This document shows positions 62,758 to 64,000 of a DNA stretch of 64,000 nt, in pieces. Under the pieces are notes generated by a model. The model did not search any database. It saw only the letters and a program-made list of their open reading frames with translations, and was not told the origin of the DNA. Source of the stretch: Acidovorax facilis (GTDB taxonomy: Bacteria; Pseudomonadota; Gammaproteobacteria; Burkholderiales; Burkholderiaceae_C); contig NZ_JAMXAX010000008.1 in NCBI RefSeq assembly GCF_023913775.1, forward strand, positions 31,255 through 95,254, in the 5' to 3' direction. The first letter of the stretch is position 1. The number at the start of each line of letters is the position of its first letter. Both the position numbers and the translations under genes were made by a program.

Positions 62758-63099
62758 CTATGCTGCTTGGGTAGGCTTGAGGCACATGGTGACCAGCAGC
62801 GATGCATCCTCCACGGCTTTGAGCGAGTGCAGTGCGCGGGGCGCAAGGTGCACAAAATCGCCCGCGCGCAGTTGCTGAACGCCGTGCTCGCTGACAAATT
62901 CCACCATGCCCTCAATGCACAACACGGTGCCCTCGCCGGGGGTCTGGTGTTCTTTCATGGATTTGCCCACCGGCAGCACCACGCGTATCACTTCAAGCTG
63001 ACCTGCTTTGAGGATGGCGGTGGTGACGGTTTCGGGTAAACGGTCGCCCAGGGGGCGCATGCTGACGATCTGGCCGGATTGGGCGTGGGGCAGTGCCAT
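62758..63099 (-). CDS. Small cupin-domain protein
   Basis: A 113-aa single-domain cupin. The first cupin motif is MKEHQTPGEGTVLCIEGMVEF (His and Glu metal ligands; HQ replaces the usual HxH) and the second is LRAGDFVHLAPRALHSLKAV (metal His). Function cannot be stated; such proteins can be metal-dependent isomerases, oxygenases or only binding proteins. The ATG at 63099 has AAGGAG just upstream. Confidence 0.85.
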   Translation of the reverse strand: MALPHAQSGQIVSMRPLGDRLPETVTTAILKAGQLEVIRVVLPVGKSMKEHQTPGEGTVLCIEGMVEFVSEHGVQQLRAGDFVHLAPRALHSLKAVEDASLLVTMCLKPTQAA

Positions 63100-63218
63100 G
63101 GCATTTCTCCTTGCTCGTCGGGGCGCGGTGCGCGCCCGGCCGATGCAGGCTACTGTGCCTGCAGTTGGCAGTGCGCGCAAGGTGGGTTGGCCGCCCCGCG
63201 CGCAATGTCCTGACCTTG

Positions 63219-64000
63219 CTACACCGACCGGCTGCGCGCCAGCGGCGGGTTCTTGGCAAAGTAACGCGTGATGCCGCGCATCAGCGCATCGGCCAGTTGT
63301 TCCTGGTAGGCACTGCTGCGCAGGCGCTTTTCTTCCTCGGGGTTGCTGATAAAGGCGGTTTCGACCAATACGCTCGGAATATCGGGCGCCTTCAGCACCG
63401 CAAAACCGGCCTGCTCCACGCGCGGCTTGTGCAGCTTGGCCATGCCGCCGATCTCGCCCAGCAGCACGGTGCCCAGCTTCAGGCTGTCGTTGATCTGTGC
63501 GGTGGTGCTCATGTCCAGCAGCGCGCGCTGCACGTGCTGGTCTTTGGACTGCACGTTGATCCCGCCCACCAGGTCGGCCTGGTTTTCCTTGTTGGCCAGC
63601 CAGCGTGCAGCCGTGCTGGAGGCGCCACCCTGGCTCAGCGCAAACACGCTGGCGCCCCGCGCGGCGGGGGTGGTGAACGCGTCGGCGTGGATGCTGACGA
63701 ACAGGTCGGCCTGCACGCGCCGCGCCTTTTGCACGCGGGTGCTCAGGGGCACAAAGTAGTCGCCGTCGCGCGTCAGGTAGGCGCGCATGGGGTTGCCGCC
63801 CACGGTGGTGGCGTTGATGCGATCGCGCAGCAGGTGCGCCACGCGCAGTACTACGTCTTTTTCGCGCGTGCCTGCGGGGCCGATGGCGCCGGGGTCTTCG
63901 CCGCCATGGCCAGGGTCCAGCGCCACGATGATGATGCGGTCGGTCTGGGTGGATGTAGCACGGTTGCCGGGGCGCGCGGGTTCTGGCGGTGGCGGCGCGG
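63219..64000 (-). CDS. N-acetylmuramoyl-L-alanine amidase AmiC-like (partial, runs off the window)
   Basis: The C-terminal part of an Amidase_3-type zinc amidase that cleaves the peptide stem from peptidoglycan during cell separation. Zinc ligands and catalytic residues are in IIIVALDPGHGGEDPGAIG, GTREKDVVLRVA, FVSIHADAF and SVLVETAFISNPEEE. The reading frame continues past base 64000, where an N-terminal AMIN or signal region would be expected. In related genomes an amiC-like gene stands near mutL, as here. Its start cannot be given. Confidence 0.92.
   Translation of the reverse strand, partial: APPPPEPARPGNRATSTQTDRIIIVALDPGHGGEDPGAIGPAGTREKDVVLRVAHLLRDRINATTVGGNPMRAYLTRDGDYFVPLSTRVQKARRVQADLFVSIHADAFTTPAARGASVFALSQGGASSTAARWLANKENQADLVGGINVQSKDQHVQRALLDMSTTAQINDSLKLGTVLLGEIGGMAKLHKPRVEQAGFAVLKAPDIPSVLVETAFISNPEEEKRLRSSAYQEQLADALMRGITRYFAKNPPLARSRSV

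Overview
The window reads as chromosome of a betaproteobacterium of the Comamonadaceae, most likely Acidovorax or a close relative. The grounds are gene order (rpsO-pnp-quinone oxidoreductase-tpiA-secG-tRNA-Leu-nuoA-N), a DUF2818 and a DUF1178 gene after nuoN, the high GC, and dispersed repeats that I associate with that family. This is inference from the sequence; no database was searched.

Layout. 0.06-7.8 kb, minus strand: a type IV pilus minor-pilin operon (fimT-pilV-pilW-pilX-pilY1-pilE) running toward ribD. 8.4-28.9 kb, plus strand: housekeeping genes rpsO, pnp, a quinone oxidoreductase, tpiA, secG, tRNA-Leu(GAG), then the full 14-gene complex I operon nuoA-N and two small conserved genes. 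29.1-30.9 kb, minus: an MsbA-type ABC exporter. 31.3-36.0 kb, plus: a five-gene LIV-type (branched-chain amino acid family) ABC importer. 36.1-38.3 kb, minus: an AttH/CrtC-like secreted protein and a PLP-dependent cysteine-synthase-fold enzyme.

38.4-44.9 kb, minus, is the most unusual part. It holds an IPTL-CTERM surface protein, four secreted collagen-like proteins that share N-terminal and Gly-X-Thr regions but carry two different kinds of C-terminal head, and a family 2 glycosyltransferase. Together they look like a surface-fibre system, possibly glycosylated. It sits between a FtsX-type permease (45.1-47.8 kb) and the AttH/cysteine-synthase pair. The matching ABC ATPase lies further on at 50.7-51.4 kb, so a once compact ATPase-permease-AttH-PLP operon appears to have been split twice. 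The second split carries hsp20 and a beta-lactamase-family gene and is bordered by two direct copies of a 161-bp hairpin element.

51.4-64 kb: miaA, a Bcr/CflA-type efflux gene, a lipoprotein hydrolase, NADP-type gdhA, a glycerophosphodiester phosphodiesterase lipoprotein, mutL, dedA, a glycine-zipper lipoprotein, a chemoreceptor, a small cupin and a truncated amiC-like amidase. A second dispersed repeat of about 57 bp occurs at least six times. Three copies lie between genes and three lie in frame inside miaA, mutL and the FtsX permease.
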